From positions 1,258,799-1,322,798 of the forward strand of contig NZ_VHQG01000002.1 in assembly GCF_006517435.1 (NCBI RefSeq): DNA of 64,000 nucleotides, in the 5' to 3' direction. Source of the stretch: Schumannella soli (GTDB lineage: Bacteria > Actinomycetota > Actinomycetes > Actinomycetales > Microbacteriaceae). Numbering within the stretch: the stretch's first letter is position 1; the number at the start of each line of letters is the position of its first letter. Below the pieces are notes generated by a model, which saw only the letters and a program-made list of their open reading frames with translations, had not been told where the DNA came from and did not search any database. Positions 1 to 11,378 of the stretch are shown piece after piece. The position numbers and the translations under genes are program-made.

Positions 1-1
1 C

Positions 2-1735
2 AGCGTGCTGTTCGCCGTGCCGACCGCCGAGGGCGGCTGGAGCGACATCACGACGCGCGAGTTCCACGCGCAGGTCGTCGAGCTCGCGAAGGGGCTCATC
101 GGGGCGGGCATTCAGCCCGGCGAGAAGATCGGCTTCATCTGCACGACGAAGTACGAGTGGACGCTCATCGACTTCGCGACCTGGTTCGCCGGCGCCGTGC
201 TCGTGCCGATCTACGAGACCAGCTCGCCCGCGCAGATCCGCTTCGCCCTCGCCGACTCGGGTGCGACCGCGATCATCGTCGAGACGGCGGAGCACTTCAC
301 CCGCTTCGACGAGGTGCAGGCCGAGCTGCCCGACATCACGCGCGTGTGGCAGCTCGGGCTCGGCGCTCTCGACAAGCTGCGCGCCGGCGGCACGGGAGTG
401 ACCGACGAGCAGCTCGAGGAGCGCCGCTCGGCCGCCCGCGGCGACGACCTCGCGACCCTCATCTACACCTCGGGCTCGACCGGCACCCCCAAGGGCTGCG
501 TGCTCACGCACTCGAATTTCGTCGAGCTCAGCCGCAACTCCGCGCTCGGCCTCGCCGACGTCGCCAAGGTGGGCGCCTCCACCCTGCTGTTCATCACGAC
601 GGCGCACGTCTTCGCCCGCTTCATCTCGGTGCTGAGCGTCTACGTCGGCGTGAAGGTCGGCCACCAGGCCGACACGAAGCAGCTGCTGCCGTCGCTCGGC
701 AGCTTCAAGCCGACGTTCCTGCTCGCGGTGCCGCGCGTGTTCGAGAAGGTCTACAACTCGGCCGAGCAGAAGGCCGAGGCCGGCGGCAAGGGCAAGATCT
801 TCCGAGCCGCGGCGGATGTGGCCGTGCAGCACTCGCAGGCTCTCGACGCCGGGCGGGTGCCCCTGGGGCTGAAGCTCAAGTTCGCCCTCTACGACAAGCT
901 CGTCTACGGCAAGCTCAAGGACGCGATGGGCGGCAACGTGCGCTACGCGATCTCGGGCTCGGCCCCGCTCGGCATCCGGCTCGGCCATTTCTTCCGCAGC
1001 CTCGACGTGCGCATCCTCGAGGGCTACGGGCTCACCGAGACGACCGCGCCGGCGAGCGTCAACCTGCCGGACAAGTTCAAGATCGGCACCGTCGGACCGG
1101 CTCTGCCCGGCGTCGGCATCCGCATCGCGGCCGACGGCGAGATCCAGATCAAGGGCGTCGACGTCTTCAAGGAGTACTGGAACAACCCCGAGGCCACGGC
1201 CGCGGCCTTCGACGACGGCTGGTTCAAGACCGGCGACATCGGCACCCTCGACGACGACGGCTACCTGACGATCACCGGCCGCACGAAGGAGATCATCGTC
1301 ACCGCCGGCGGCAAGAACGTCGCGCCGGCCGCGCTCGAGGACCCGATCCGCGCCAACCCGCTCGTCGGCCAGGTCGTCGTCGTCGGCGACCAGCGCCCCT
1401 TCATCTCCGCGCTCGTCACCCTCGATGCCGAGATGCTGCCGGTCTGGCTCAACAACGCGGGCGAGGCGGCCGACATGCCGCTCACCGAGGCGGCGAAGAA
1501 CCCCAAGGTGATCGCCGAGGTGCAGAAGGCGGTGGATGCGGCCAACACCCGGGTCTCGCGCGCCGAGTCGATCCGCAAGTTCGTGATCCTGCCGACCGAG
1601 TTCACCGAGGCGAGCGGGCACCTCACGCCGAAGCTCAGCATCAAGCGCCAGGTCATCCTCAAGGACTTCCAGCAGGAGATCGCCGAGCTGTACTCCACGA
1701 CGACGGAGACGCGCGGCGTGTCGCTCGCGCACTGA
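2..1735 (+). CDS. Long-chain acyl-CoA synthetase (FadD15-like), 5' end outside window
   Basis: AMP-forming ligase of the ANL superfamily that activates a fatty acid to acyl-AMP and then acyl-CoA. The reading frame is already open at the left edge (position 2) and the protein starts in mid-domain, so roughly 30 N-terminal residues are missing compared with family members; the GTG at 5 is probably internal. Visible motifs are the phosphate-binding loop YTSGSTGTPKG (about residues 153-163 of the visible part), GYGLTETT and the hinge/adenylate motif TGDIGTLDDDGYL, followed by TGRTKEIIVTAGGKNVAP. Size and motif spacing fit the roughly 600-residue actinobacterial FadD15 type rather than short acetyl-CoA synthetases. 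The gene converges on def and ends at a strong hairpin. Chain-length specificity cannot be read from the sequence. Confidence 0.93.
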   Translation, partial: SVLFAVPTAEGGWSDITTREFHAQVVELAKGLIGAGIQPGEKIGFICTTKYEWTLIDFATWFAGAVLVPIYETSSPAQIRFALADSGATAIIVETAEHFTRFDEVQAELPDITRVWQLGLGALDKLRAGGTGVTDEQLEERRSAARGDDLATLIYTSGSTGTPKGCVLTHSNFVELSRNSALGLADVAKVGASTLLFITTAHVFARFISVLSVYVGVKVGHQADTKQLLPSLGSFKPTFLLAVPRVFEKVYNSAEQKAEAGGKGKIFRAAADVAVQHSQALDAGRVPLGLKLKFALYDKLVYGKLKDAMGGNVRYAISGSAPLGIRLGHFFRSLDVRILEGYGLTETTAPASVNLPDKFKIGTVGPALPGVGIRIAADGEIQIKGVDVFKEYWNNPEATAAAFDDGWFKTGDIGTLDDDGYLTITGRTKEIIVTAGGKNVAPAALEDPIRANPLVGQVVVVGDQRPFISALVTLDAEMLPVWLNNAGEAADMPLTEAAKNPKVIAEVQKAVDAANTRVSRAESIRKFVILPTEFTEASGHLTPKLSIKRQVILKDFQQEIAELYSTTTETRGVSLAH

Positions 1736-1764
1736 GCGCGAAGCCTCCGTCGCCCCGTCGACGA

Positions 1765-1808
1765 ACGCGAAGGGCGCCTCGGCCGATCAGCCGGGGCGCC
1801 CTTCGCGT
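1765..1808. terminator. Bidirectional hairpin between fadD15-like gene and def
   Basis: Perfect 14-bp inverted repeat: ACGCGAAGGGCGCC at 1765-1778 and its complement at 1795-1808, with a 16-base loop. It lies 30 bases after the acyl-CoA synthetase stop and 17 before the def stop. There is no T-tract, which is usual for GC-rich actinobacterial terminators. Confidence 0.8.
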
Positions 1809-1824
1809 GAACGGATCGCGTCGC

Positions 1825-2322
1825 TCAGGCTGCGCGGAACCAGTCGGCCTGGCGCACCTCGCGCATCGCCTCGCGCTTCACCTCGGGGTCGAGCCCCTCG
1901 ATGTAGAGCTTGCCGTCGAGGTGGTCGGTCTCGTGCTGCAGGGCCTGCGCCATGACGCCATCGCCCTCGATCACGATCTCCTCGCCGGCGAGGTCGATTC
2001 CGGTCACCCGAGCGTGCGGGTAGCGGCGGCGCGGGAAATAGAAGCCGGGAACCGAGAGGCAGCCCTCGTCGACGATCTCGGGCTCGCCCCAGACCTCGAG
2101 CACGGGGTTCAGCACGTAGCCGATGTCACCGTCCACGTTCCAGCTGAAGGCGCGCAGGCCGACGCCGATCTGCGGGGCGGCGAGGCCGGCTCGGCCGGGG
2201 ATCTGCACCGTCTCGATGAGGTCGTCGACGAGCTGCTCGTTGCCGGGCGCGCCGACGCGCACCGGGTCGGAGACGGAGCGGAGCACGGGGTCGCCGAAGA
2301 GGCGGATCTGTCGTTCGGTCAT
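1825..2322 (-). CDS. def: Peptide deformylase
   Basis: Metalloenzyme that removes the N-formyl group from nascent proteins. All three active-site motifs are present: GLAAPQIG (residues 46-53), EGCLS with metal ligand C88, and the HExxH helix as QHETDHLDG (H130, E131, H134). At 165 residues the length is normal for a bacterial deformylase. The start overlaps the stop of the upstream MinD/ParA-like gene by 4 bases (ATGA), so the two are translationally coupled. Confidence 0.95.
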   Translation of the reverse strand: MTERQIRLFGDPVLRSVSDPVRVGAPGNEQLVDDLIETVQIPGRAGLAAPQIGVGLRAFSWNVDGDIGYVLNPVLEVWGEPEIVDEGCLSVPGFYFPRRRYPHARVTGIDLAGEEIVIEGDGVMAQALQHETDHLDGKLYIEGLDPEVKREAMREVRQADWFRAA

Positions 2323-3800
2323 CTCTCTCGCTGGGTCGGGAGGCCGTCCACGACCAGCGCCGCCAGGTGGCGGGCCGATTCGCGGGTGAAGGGCTTGAGG
2401 TCACGGAAGCGCACGACCGAGCCGGCCGCGAGCTCGGGGTCGTAGGGGATGCGCACGATCTCCCGCACACGCGAGCGGAAGTGCGCCTCGATCTCCTCGA
2501 GCTTGACCAGGTTCGTGGCCTGCGTGCCCGTGTTGAGCGCGACGATCGCGTTGCGCACGAGGGCGCCGTAGCCGTTGGCTTCGAGCCAGGTCAGGGTCTC
2601 GCTGGCGAGGCGCGCCTCATCCACGCTGCCGCCGGAGACGATCACGACGGAATCGGCGCGCTGCAGGGTCGCGCGCATGACCGAGTGCACGATCCCGGTG
2701 CCGCAGTCGGTCAGGGCGATCGAGTAGTAGCGGGCCACGAGGTCGGCGACGACGTTGTAGTCATCTTCGTCGAAGGCCTCGGAGAGCATCGGATCGGTGT
2801 CGCTGGCGAGCACGTCGAGGCGGGTCTCGTCGCGCGAGACGTGGCTCGAGAGCTGGCCGTAGTCCGTGATCGACGGAGCGTGGTTGACGAGGTCGCGCAC
2901 GGTCGAGCGGGTGCGCTTCGGAACCCGCTCGGAGAGCGTGCCGCGGTCGGGATTCGCGTCGATCGCGATCACGCGGTCGTCGCGCACGTCGGCCAGGGCC
3001 ATGCCGAGCAGCGTCGTCACGGTCGTCTTGCCGACGCCGCCCTTGCGGGTCAGCACGGGCACGAAGCGGGTGCCGCCCTCGAAGGCTCGGGCGATCCGCG
3101 CCTCGAGCGCTTTGCGCTCGCGCACCTCCGCCGAGTCGCCGACGTTGACGAGGTGGAAGGTGACCTCGAAGAGCAGCCGCTGCCAGAATCCCTCGGGGCG
3201 GATGCGCCGCGATCCCCTCGGGTCGAGCAGCCGCTCGGCAGTGAGCATGGATGCCGGCTCCGGAGCGCGCGAGGGCTCACCGCGCAGACGCTCGCGCCGC
3301 GTGCCGGAGAAGCTCTCGGGCAGCGGGACGACCTCGGGCTGCTCCGGGGTCTCCGCGACGATGCGGGGCGTGACGATCTCGACCGAGGTCGTGCCGAGCC
3401 GCGCCGGCGCGGGAGTCGCGCGCGAGGCGGACACGATCGCGCCGTCGGCGGTCTCGATCACAGCCGGCGCGATGTCGGACGCGGTGCCGTCGGTGACGGA
3501 GGCCTGCGCCGGAGACGCTGCATCGACCGCCGACGGGCGCGCCGCGGACGACACCGCCGCGGACGCCGGCGTCGCCGACGGATCGGCGATCAGGTCGACC
3601 GGCATGGTCAGACTCGCCGGCAGGTGCAGGGTGAGGTCGCGGTCTTCGATGAGGTCGCCGACGTACTCGATCTCGTCGGGCTCGTCGGTCGGGGCCGCGG
3701 GACGGTCGACGGTCGGCCTCACCGCGGCCGTGTCAGCCACGGCGTCGCCCTCGGGCTCGACTCCCTCACCGGGGTCGCGCGGGGAACGATCTGCGCTCAT
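2319..3800 (-). CDS. MinD/ParA-family ATPase with long N-terminal extension
   Basis: A 493-residue protein. The C-terminal 270 residues form a deviant-Walker P-loop ATPase with VLTRKGGVGKTTVTTLLGM, an AIDANPDRGTL switch and an ALTDCGTG Walker B-like segment. The first 210 or so residues are low-complexity, rich in Ala, Pro, Ser and acidic residues, and contain no recognisable domain. This architecture is common in actinobacterial proteins linked to secretion, chromosome or pole positioning, but the role here is unknown. It is downstream of pyc (45-base gap) and coupled to def. Start ATG at 3800. Confidence 0.85.
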   Translation of the reverse strand: MSADRSPRDPGEGVEPEGDAVADTAAVRPTVDRPAAPTDEPDEIEYVGDLIEDRDLTLHLPASLTMPVDLIADPSATPASAAVSSAARPSAVDAASPAQASVTDGTASDIAPAVIETADGAIVSASRATPAPARLGTTSVEIVTPRIVAETPEQPEVVPLPESFSGTRRERLRGEPSRAPEPASMLTAERLLDPRGSRRIRPEGFWQRLLFEVTFHLVNVGDSAEVRERKALEARIARAFEGGTRFVPVLTRKGGVGKTTVTTLLGMALADVRDDRVIAIDANPDRGTLSERVPKRTRSTVRDLVNHAPSITDYGQLSSHVSRDETRLDVLASDTDPMLSEAFDEDDYNVVADLVARYYSIALTDCGTGIVHSVMRATLQRADSVVIVSGGSVDEARLASETLTWLEANGYGALVRNAIVALNTGTQATNLVKLEEIEAHFRSRVREIVRIPYDPELAAGSVVRFRDLKPFTRESARHLAALVVDGLPTQRER

Positions 3801-3845
3801 GGAACGCCTCCTCTCCCTGCGCGGACCCCAGTGTAGGGCGCGGGA

Positions 3846-7247
<3,402 letters not shown>

Positions 7248-7360
7248 TCGATCCTCTCCGATGCCTGGGTCCACCTTATTCAGTGCTCGCGCCCCTCGAG
7301 ACCACGCACGGACGTTATGGTTTTGTGTTCTTTCAGATCCAGACCGATAAGTTGGTTCTC
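7248..7360. promoter_or_regulatory. Divergent promoter region, pyc / parA
   Basis: This 113-base gap is visibly richer in A+T than its surroundings at 7311-7355. For pyc the minus strand reads TAAGGT (7278-7273), about 25 bases before the start and followed by a Shine-Dalgarno. For parA the plus strand reads TAAGTT (7348-7353), 7 bases before the GTG at 7361 with no Shine-Dalgarno, the layout of a leaderless transcript. Both -35 elements are weak. Confidence 0.6.
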
Positions 7361-8161
7361 GTGCACGTACTCAGCGTCAGCTCCCTGAAGGGGGGCGTGG
7401 GAAAGACCACGGTGACGCTCGGTCTCGCCTCCGCCGCCTTCGCGAAGGGCGTCTCGACGCTGGTGGTCGATCTCGACCCGCAGTCGGACGTCTCGACGGG
7501 CATGGATGTGGCGGTCGCCGGGCATCTGAATGTGGCCGACGTCCTCGCCTCGCCGAAAGAGAAGATCGTCCGCTCCGCCATCTCGCCCTCGGGCTGGACC
7601 CGCGGCCGTCAGGGCACGATCGACGTGCTGATCGGGTCGCCCTCGGCGATCAACTTCGACGGCCCGCACCCGTCGATCCGCGACATCTGGAAGCTCGAGG
7701 AGGCGCTCGCGCACGTCGAGAGCGAGTACGACCTCGTGCTCATCGACTGCGCGCCGTCTCTCAATGCGCTGACCCGCACGGCCTGGGCCGCCTCTGATCG
7801 CGTCGCGGTCGTCACGGAGCCCGGCCTGTTCTCGGTCGCCGCCGCCGACCGCGCGCTGCGCGCGATCGAGGAGATCCGCCGCGGCCTCTCGCCCCGCCTG
7901 CAGCCGCTCGGCATCGTCGTGAACCGCGCGCGCGTGCAGTCGCTCGAGCACCAGTTCCGCATCAAGGAGCTGCGCGACATGTTCGGCCCGCTGGTGCTGA
8001 ACCCGCAGCTGCCGGAGCGCACCTCGCTGCAGCAGGCGCAGGGCGCCGCGAAGCCGCTGCACGTGTGGCCCGGCGAGAGCGCGCAGGAGATGGCGCACCA
8101 CTTCGACGTGCTGCTGGATCGCGTGATGCGCACGGCGAAGCTGTCGCAGACGCCGGCCTAG
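7361..8161 (+). CDS. ParA-family partition-like ATPase
   Basis: A 266-residue Walker-type ATPase that starts almost directly with the P-loop: VLSVSSLKGGVGKTTVTLGL, then VDLDPQSDVSTGMDV (Walker A') and LVLIDCAPSLN (Walker B). The frame stays open upstream to 7283 without homology; the GTG at 7361 is preferred because family members begin a few residues before the P-loop. No parB lies beside it, so it is probably not the chromosomal parA. It resembles the stand-alone ParA proteins often found near MerR/garA genes in actinobacteria, function unknown. Confidence 0.85.
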   Translation: MHVLSVSSLKGGVGKTTVTLGLASAAFAKGVSTLVVDLDPQSDVSTGMDVAVAGHLNVADVLASPKEKIVRSAISPSGWTRGRQGTIDVLIGSPSAINFDGPHPSIRDIWKLEEALAHVESEYDLVLIDCAPSLNALTRTAWAASDRVAVVTEPGLFSVAAADRALRAIEEIRRGLSPRLQPLGIVVNRARVQSLEHQFRIKELRDMFGPLVLNPQLPERTSLQQAQGAAKPLHVWPGESAQEMAHHFDVLLDRVMRTAKLSQTPA

Positions 8162-8204
8162 ACCGAATGGCCCGGCACGAGGCTGGGCCGGAGACGACGA
8201 CGAG

Positions 8205-8223
8205 GCGGATGCTCGGCATCCGC
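8205..8223. terminator. Hairpin between parA and MerR gene
   Basis: GCGGATGC, loop TCG, GCATCCGC: a perfect 8-bp stem 44 bases after the parA stop. It is followed by two near-identical 17-base direct copies of GCCAGTGCCGTCNTCGC (from about 8229 and 8252). Convergent genes flank it. Confidence 0.6.
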
Positions 8224-8315
8224 CACGTTCTTCGTGCCAGTGCCGTCTTCGCGCCAGTGCCGTCGTCGCGCCCGTACCGCGGGGCGGTCGCCGCGGTCAG
8301 GTGATCAGTCGGGCG

Positions 8316-8870
8316 TCAGGACGCCTGGGCCTTGCGACCGCGACGGGCGGCGAGCTCGTCCTGCGGGTCTTCGGCCGCGGCCGAGTCGAGCTCGACCAGG
8401 CTGGTCTCGACCTCGCGCAGCACCTTGCCGACGGCGATGCCGAAGACGCCCTGCCCCTGGCTGACCAGGTCGATGACCTCATCGTCGGAGGTGCAGAGGT
8501 AGACGCTCGCGCCGTCGCTCATGAGCGTGGTCTGGGCGAGGTCGCTGACGCCCGCCTCGCGCAGCTGGTTGACCGCGACGCGGATCTGCTGCAGCGAGAT
8601 GCCGGTGTCGAGCAGGCGCTTGACGAGCTTGAGCACGAGGATGTCGCGGAAGCCGTAGAGGCGCTGCGAGCCGGAGCCGGCGGCGCCGCGCACCGTGGGC
8701 TCGACGAGCTGCGTGCGCGCCCAGTAGTCGAGCTGGCGGTAGGAGATGCCGGCGGCGCGGGCAGCGACGGCGCCGCGGTAGCCGGCGGCGTCATCGAGCT
8801 CGGGAAGCCCGTCGGTGAAGAGGAGGCCGAGGTCGTAGCGCGGACCCTCGTTCCGACTGGCTTCGCTCAT
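8316..8870 (-). CDS. MerR-family regulator, Rv1830-like
   Basis: A 184-residue MerR-type regulator. The winged-helix DNA-binding part (about residues 30-100) includes AAGISYRQLDYWARTQLVEP and the wing RLYGFRDILVLKLVKRLLD, followed by a dimerisation helix. The C-terminal part lacks a cysteine cluster typical of metal sensors. Order and sequence match the second MerR gene that follows garA-ftsR in mycobacteria (Rv1830), the basis for the name; effector and targets are unknown. A 20-bp perfect palindrome lies 23 bases upstream of the start and is the obvious autoregulatory site. AGGA 7 bases before the ATG serves as ribosome binding site. Confidence 0.88.
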   Translation of the reverse strand: MSEASRNEGPRYDLGLLFTDGLPELDDAAGYRGAVAARAAGISYRQLDYWARTQLVEPTVRGAAGSGSQRLYGFRDILVLKLVKRLLDTGISLQQIRVAVNQLREAGVSDLAQTTLMSDGASVYLCTSDDEVIDLVSQGQGVFGIAVGKVLREVETSLVELDSAAAEDPQDELAARRGRKAQAS

Positions 8871-8893
8871 CGCCCGTTCCTAACCCTCAAGTT

Positions 8894-8913
8894 GAACCTG
8901 AACGTTCAGGTTC
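8894..8913. promoter_or_regulatory. Perfect 20-bp palindrome, candidate MerR operator
   Basis: GAACCTGAACGTTCAGGTTC is a complete dyad with no mismatch, 24-43 bases upstream of the MerR gene start. It also follows the ftsR operon. The position within the promoter and its symmetry fit a MerR-dimer site; which of the two MerR proteins binds is not known. Confidence 0.6.
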
Positions 8914-8974
8914 GTCGTGCTCTCACGGTACCCACCCAGGAACGCTCGGGCAACGACATTCCGCTCGAGCGGGC

Positions 8975-9004
8975 GGCGTGTCGCGGAAAGTTCTTCGCGA
9001 CGCC
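8975..9004 (-). terminator. Terminator of the ftsR operon
   Basis: Minus-strand hairpin just after the ftsR stop: stem GTCGCG/CGCGAC (8980-8985 and 8996-9001) extended by GGC/GCC across a two-base bulge, loop containing AAAGTTCTT. Confidence 0.6.
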
Positions 9005-9012
9005 CCGCCGAG

Positions 9013-9714
9013 CTACTGCAGCCGCGACAGCGCCGAGCGGATGAGGCTCGAGCGCACCACCTCGAGCTGCCCCGCGATCTCGCGCGCCAGCTCCGCCGCC
9101 TTCGCCCGGCTCGACGCGTCCTTGCGGCGCGCGACCGGGATCAGCGCGCTCTCGATCAGCCCCAGCTCGCGCTCCGCCGCGGCACGGAAACCGCGCAGGT
9201 GGCGGGGCTCGATGCCCGAACGCTGCAGTTCGACGAGCGACTTGAGCACCGTGAGCGCATCCTCGCCGTAGGTGTCGGCGGCGACGATCAGCGAGGCGCT
9301 GACGGCATCCTGCAGCAGCAGCGTCGTCGCACCCGCCTCGCGGATCAGCTCCTCGCGGCTGAGTCGACGCTCGGCGGCGAGCATCGACGGCGCCGACACC
9401 GGCACACCGCTCGGCAGCACCGGCTCGCGGCCCGCATCCATCTCCTCCAGGTAGCCCCGGATGACCTTGAGCGGCAGGTAGTGATCGCGCTGCATCGACA
9501 GCACGAAGCGCAGCCGATCGACGTCGGCCTGCGAGAACTTGCGGTACCCCGACGCGGTGCGCGCCGGCGAGACCAGCTGACGCTCCTCGAGGAAGCGCAG
9601 CTTCGACGGGCTGAGATCGGGGAACTCGGGGCTGAGCCGCGCGAGCACCTGGCCGATGCTGAGTTGGGGCGAGCTCCCCGGCTGACGAGCCGGGGTCGCG
9701 GAGGACGCGGGCAC
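9013..9714 (-). CDS. ftsR: MerR-family regulator FtsR
   Basis: A 233-residue MerR-type regulator with N-terminal helix-turn-helix (SIGQVLARLSPEFPDLSPSK, then RFLEERQLVSPARTASGYRKF). The gene directly after garA/odhI is the ortholog of mycobacterial Rv1828 and of corynebacterial FtsR, which activates ftsZ; the function is carried over from that synteny and family. The GTG start at 9714 overlaps the TAG stop of garA by one base (TAGTG), a tight translational coupling. The C-terminal half is a long predicted helical region. It is the last gene of an operon that begins in the polysaccharide genes. Confidence 0.85.
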   Translation of the reverse strand: MPASSATPARQPGSSPQLSIGQVLARLSPEFPDLSPSKLRFLEERQLVSPARTASGYRKFSQADVDRLRFVLSMQRDHYLPLKVIRGYLEEMDAGREPVLPSGVPVSAPSMLAAERRLSREELIREAGATTLLLQDAVSASLIVAADTYGEDALTVLKSLVELQRSGIEPRHLRGFRAAAERELGLIESALIPVARRKDASSRAKAAELAREIAGQLEVVRSSLIRSALSRLQ

Positions 9715-10202
9715 TAGCGCGACGCCGCCGCGAGGTCGAGGCGCGAAGCGTAGAAGGTGAGGCGGAACTTGCCGACCTGAACCTCGGCGCCGTCGGTGAG
9801 CAGAGCCTGCTCGATGCGCACGCTGTCGAAGTAGGTGCCGTTCATCGAGCCGAGGTCGCGCACCTGGAACGCCGTGCCGACCCGGAGGAACTCCGCGTGT
9901 CGACGCGACACGGTCACGTCGTCGAGGAAGATGTCCGACTCGGGGTGGCGGCCGACCGTGGTCACGTCGCCGTCGAGCAGGAACCGCGAGCCGACGTTCG
10001 GGCCACGACGCACGATGAGCAGGGCCGAACCCGAGGGCAGCGCCTGGATGGCCTCCTGCTCGTCGAGCGAGATGCCCTTCTCGAGGGCGGCCAGCTGGGC
10101 CTTGAAGTCCTCGGCGAAGTGGGCGGTGGTGTCCGCTCGGGCTGCCGGAGAGCTCTCGCCCGCGTTCTCGTGGGGCTGAGCTCCCTGCTGTCCGTCGACC
10201 AT
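9714..10202 (-). CDS. garA: FHA-domain regulator, GarA/OdhI-like
   Basis: A 162-residue phosphothreonine-binding protein. In relatives it inhibits 2-oxoglutarate dehydrogenase and tunes glutamate metabolism when unphosphorylated. The FHA core spans residues 62-150 with R85 (GRHPESDI), SRRH (S99 to H102) and N121 (GSMNGTYF). The N-terminal tail carries adjacent threonines T25-T26 in DTTAHFAEDF, which matches the conserved TT motif phosphorylated by PknB/PknG in GarA. A strong AGGAGG lies 5 bases before the ATG. It sits between pgsA and ftsR, as in mycobacteria. Confidence 0.9.
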   Translation of the reverse strand: MVDGQQGAQPHENAGESSPAARADTTAHFAEDFKAQLAALEKGISLDEQEAIQALPSGSALLIVRRGPNVGSRFLLDGDVTTVGRHPESDIFLDDVTVSRRHAEFLRVGTAFQVRDLGSMNGTYFDSVRIEQALLTDGAEVQVGKFRLTFYASRLDLAAASR

Positions 10203-10216
10203 CGCGACCTCCTCTT

Positions 10217-10849
10217 CTAGCGATCCAGCCTATCCGACGACGCCGGTGACGCCACCCGCGATCCCCGCACCAGAACGAGGGCCTGGCGCAGGTACAGCAG
10301 ACCCGCCCACCAGTACAGGAACGCACCCCAGATCGCCGCCGCCCAGCCCAGCGCCGCGGTCACGCCGACGGCCTCGGGGAAGGCGGCGCCCAGCATGAGC
10401 ACCGGGAACGCGAACAGCAGACAGAAGGTGCCCATCTTGCCGAGGTGGTGCACCGGCAGCGGGCCATGGCCGACGTTCGCGAGGGCGATCCCGATGCCGA
10501 TCAGCAGCACATCCCGCGCGACGACGATCGCGAGGAACCACAGCGGCACGATGCCGGCGATCGCGATTCCGACGAGCGTCGACAGGATGAACAGACGATC
10601 GGCGAGCGGATCGAGCAGCTGACCGAGACGCGTGACCTGGCCGAAGCGGCGCGCGATGTAGCCGTCGGCGAAGTCGGTCAGGCTCGACACCGCGATCGTC
10701 ACGACCGCCCACGCGTACTCGCCCGCGATCACCAGGATCAGGAAGAGCGGGATGAGGAGGAGACGCAGGAAGCTGAGGATGTTCGGGATCGTCACGATCC
10801 GCGTGCTCACGCTCGTCACCTGGCCCCCTGTCGCGACGAGTCTAGTCAT
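10217..10849 (-). CDS. pgsA: CDP-alcohol phosphatidyltransferase, PgsA-like
   Basis: Integral membrane enzyme of 210 residues with about six hydrophobic segments. The CDP-alcohol signature D-x2-DG-x2-AR...G-x3-D-x3-D is complete, reading DFADGYIARR and then GQLLDPLAD. Location next to garA equals that of mycobacterial pgsA2 (Rv1822), so phosphatidylglycerolphosphate synthase or a related phospholipid step is likely; the acceptor alcohol cannot be read off. The ATG at 10849 overlaps the end of the acetyltransferase gene by 8 bases; an internal GTG about 11 codons in (VTSVSTRIVTIPN) is an alternative start. Confidence 0.85.
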   Translation of the reverse strand: MTRLVATGGQVTSVSTRIVTIPNILSFLRLLLIPLFLILVIAGEYAWAVVTIAVSSLTDFADGYIARRFGQVTRLGQLLDPLADRLFILSTLVGIAIAGIVPLWFLAIVVARDVLLIGIGIALANVGHGPLPVHHLGKMGTFCLLFAFPVLMLGAAFPEAVGVTAALGWAAAIWGAFLYWWAGLLYLRQALVLVRGSRVASPASSDRLDR

Positions 10850-11378
10850 CCGCTCCGGCCGTCCGGTCCGGCTCCCGCGGCGGCCGCACCTCGGTTCCGC
10901 CGAGGAACACCGTCGCGCCGGGGGGCACGTCGACGACGACGACCGCGCCCGGGCCGATGCGGGCGCCCGCCCCGATCTCGATGTCGCCGACGATGACGGC
11001 GCCGGCGCCGATCTCGACCCGGTCGCCGATGCGCGGGCAGTCGTCGTCGCGGCGGCGGTTGCCGATGGTCACGCCCTGCCGGATCATCACGCCCTCGCCG
11101 ATCACCGACGCGGGATTCACCACGATGCCGATGCCGTGGCGCAGACGCAGCCCCGCACCGACCCGGGTGCTCGGCGGGATCTCGACCCCGAGCATCCATT
11201 CGGCCACCAGCTTGTAGACGCTCGCGCTCACCAGATAGCCGAGCCGGCCGAGCGGACCGCGGCGGCTGCGCCAGAGCTGCGCGCGCCGCAGCCCGCGCAG
11301 CACGACACGGCTCTTGAGGTAGCCGCGATTCGCCGCGCGATCTCGCCGCACGATCTCGCGATGCTCACGCCGGTTCAT
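10842..11378 (-). CDS. Serine O-acetyltransferase-like hexapeptide protein
   Basis: A 178-residue acyltransferase with a left-handed beta-helix. The C-terminal two thirds show hexapeptide turns such as IGIVVNPASVIGEGVMIRQG, IGDRVEIGAGAVIVGDIEI and GARIGPGAVV, preceded by RHGIGIV. It resembles the CysE-like acetyltransferases found in exopolysaccharide clusters (EpsC/WcaB type) more than true cysteine-pathway CysE, because it lies in a glycosyltransferase operon and lacks a partner cysK. Likely role: acetylation of a sugar in the glycan. It overlaps the upstream glycosyltransferase by 14 bases and pgsA by 8 bases. Confidence 0.8.
   Translation of the reverse strand: MNRREHREIVRRDRAANRGYLKSRVVLRGLRRAQLWRSRRGPLGRLGYLVSASVYKLVAEWMLGVEIPPSTRVGAGLRLRHGIGIVVNPASVIGEGVMIRQGVTIGNRRRDDDCPRIGDRVEIGAGAVIVGDIEIGAGARIGPGAVVVVDVPPGATVFLGGTEVRPPREPDRTAGADD

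Noticed and set aside
2319-3800. Chromosomal parA or minD as firm gene names for the two ATPases
   Set aside because: Neither has parB, minC or a membrane-targeting end next to it, and the long N-terminal tail of the first is atypical, so only family names are given.
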